NCBI GenBank assembly: GCA_018396615.1
Contig: JAGTQT010000016.1
Location: 1-22,583, forward strand
Length of the DNA stretch: 22,583 nucleotides
Origin: Candidatus Bathyarchaeota archaeon
Lineage (GTDB): Archaea > Thermoproteota > Bathyarchaeia > Bathyarchaeales > Bathycorpusculaceae
Reading direction: 5' to 3'
The position numbers and the translations under genes are program-made. Positions 22,330 through 22,583 of this stretch are shown piece by piece. The notes beneath the pieces are model-generated. The model was not told the DNA's origin and searched no databases. It was given only the letters and a program-made list of their open reading frames with translations. Position 1 is the first letter of the stretch; each line of letters opens with the position of its first letter.

Positions 22330-22583
22330 CTAGCCTACTTCTGTATGCTGCCTCTTTTTCTGGTACATTTTCCAGCTTAAAGCCATAGTCCTGGGATGCG
22401 ATGCCTTGACCTCGTCAAGCCTAGCAACAGCAGTATTATAAGGAGCGCCTGTAACTATCTTGGGGTCTAATCGGGCTTCTTCACAAACCGTTCTCAAAGA
22501 GTCTACGAAGCGGTCAATTTCCTCCTTCTCAGCGGTCTCCGTAGGCTCAATCATAAGCGCTTCTTCAACAATCAGCGGAAAAT
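22330..22583 (-). CDS. gcvPB: Glycine dehydrogenase (decarboxylating) subunit 2, C-terminal part only
   Basis: The last 84 codons of a gene that continues beyond the window edge. Reading inward from the edge, the frame starts FPLIVEEALMIEPTETAEKE, then EIDRFVDSLRTVCEEA and ends with VARLDEVKASHPRTMALSW, the typical end of the P-protein subunit 2 of the glycine cleavage system. The enzyme decarboxylates glycine and passes the aminomethyl group to the H protein. The apparent ATG at 22554 is internal, since the same frame is open to the edge. The two-subunit form is inferred because the tail matches GcvPB of archaea and Gram-positives best; subunit 1 would lie further upstream, outside the window. 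Confidence 0.93.
   Translation of the reverse strand, partial: FPLIVEEALMIEPTETAEKEEIDRFVDSLRTVCEEARLDPKIVTGAPYNTAVARLDEVKASHPRTMALSWKMYQKKRQHTEVG

Overview
The window looks like a stretch of archaeal chromosome, most plausibly from an uncultured Bathyarchaeia-like (TACK) lineage. The archaeal signals are: TATA boxes about 25 bp before likely transcript starts; frequent GTG/TTG starts with short or absent leaders; a crenarchaeal-type OB-fold SSB with an RGG tail; a DUF2099 (methanogenesis marker 8) protein; a two-subunit-type glycine dehydrogenase; and secreted proteins rich in N-glycosylation sequons. The phylum-level placement is inference. No rRNA, tRNA, CRISPR array, insertion sequence or integrase was seen.

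Layout. 0-5.2 kb: the 3' part of CTP synthase (pyrG), a sequon-rich membrane-anchored surface protein, a small HExxH protein, an orphan TATA/palindrome element with a possible tiny ORF, and an MFS transporter. 5.2-7.9 kb: a DUF362 protein, a ParB-like protein carrying a C-terminal ASCH-like domain, and an HD-domain hydrolase. 7.9-10.4 kb: a tightly overlapping ABC-2 exporter operon (ATPase plus two permeases). 10.4-13.7 kb: a degraded radical-SAM gene, a 29-codon upstream ORF coupled to a flippase-like membrane protein, a RimI-type acetyltransferase, a PPC/DUF296 protein divergent from a small basic protein, and a membrane-tethered helix-hairpin-helix protein. 13.8-20.4 kb: malic enzyme, SSB with a long G-poor leader, then a two-gene secreted module (a 963-residue surface protein and a membrane-anchored prenyltransferase/squalene-oxidase-repeat protein). 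Two direct copies of a sequence of about 95 bp flank the downstream half of that module. 20.5-22.6 kb: DUF2099 and MIP18/DUF59 proteins, a HIT hydrolase, and the 3' end of gcvPB.

Most genes are housekeeping or metabolic: nucleotide synthesis (PyrG), anaplerosis (malic enzyme), glycine cleavage (GcvPB), Fe-S assembly (DUF59), and DNA maintenance (ParB-like, SSB). The least explained part is the secreted module at 16.2-20.4 kb. Other points worth a second look are the ParB-ASCH fusion, the radical-SAM relic with its divergent promoter, the small coupled ORF before the flippase, and the TATA element with an operator-like palindrome at 3.8 kb. Three divergent intergenic regions each appear to have one symmetric TATA element that could serve both directions.
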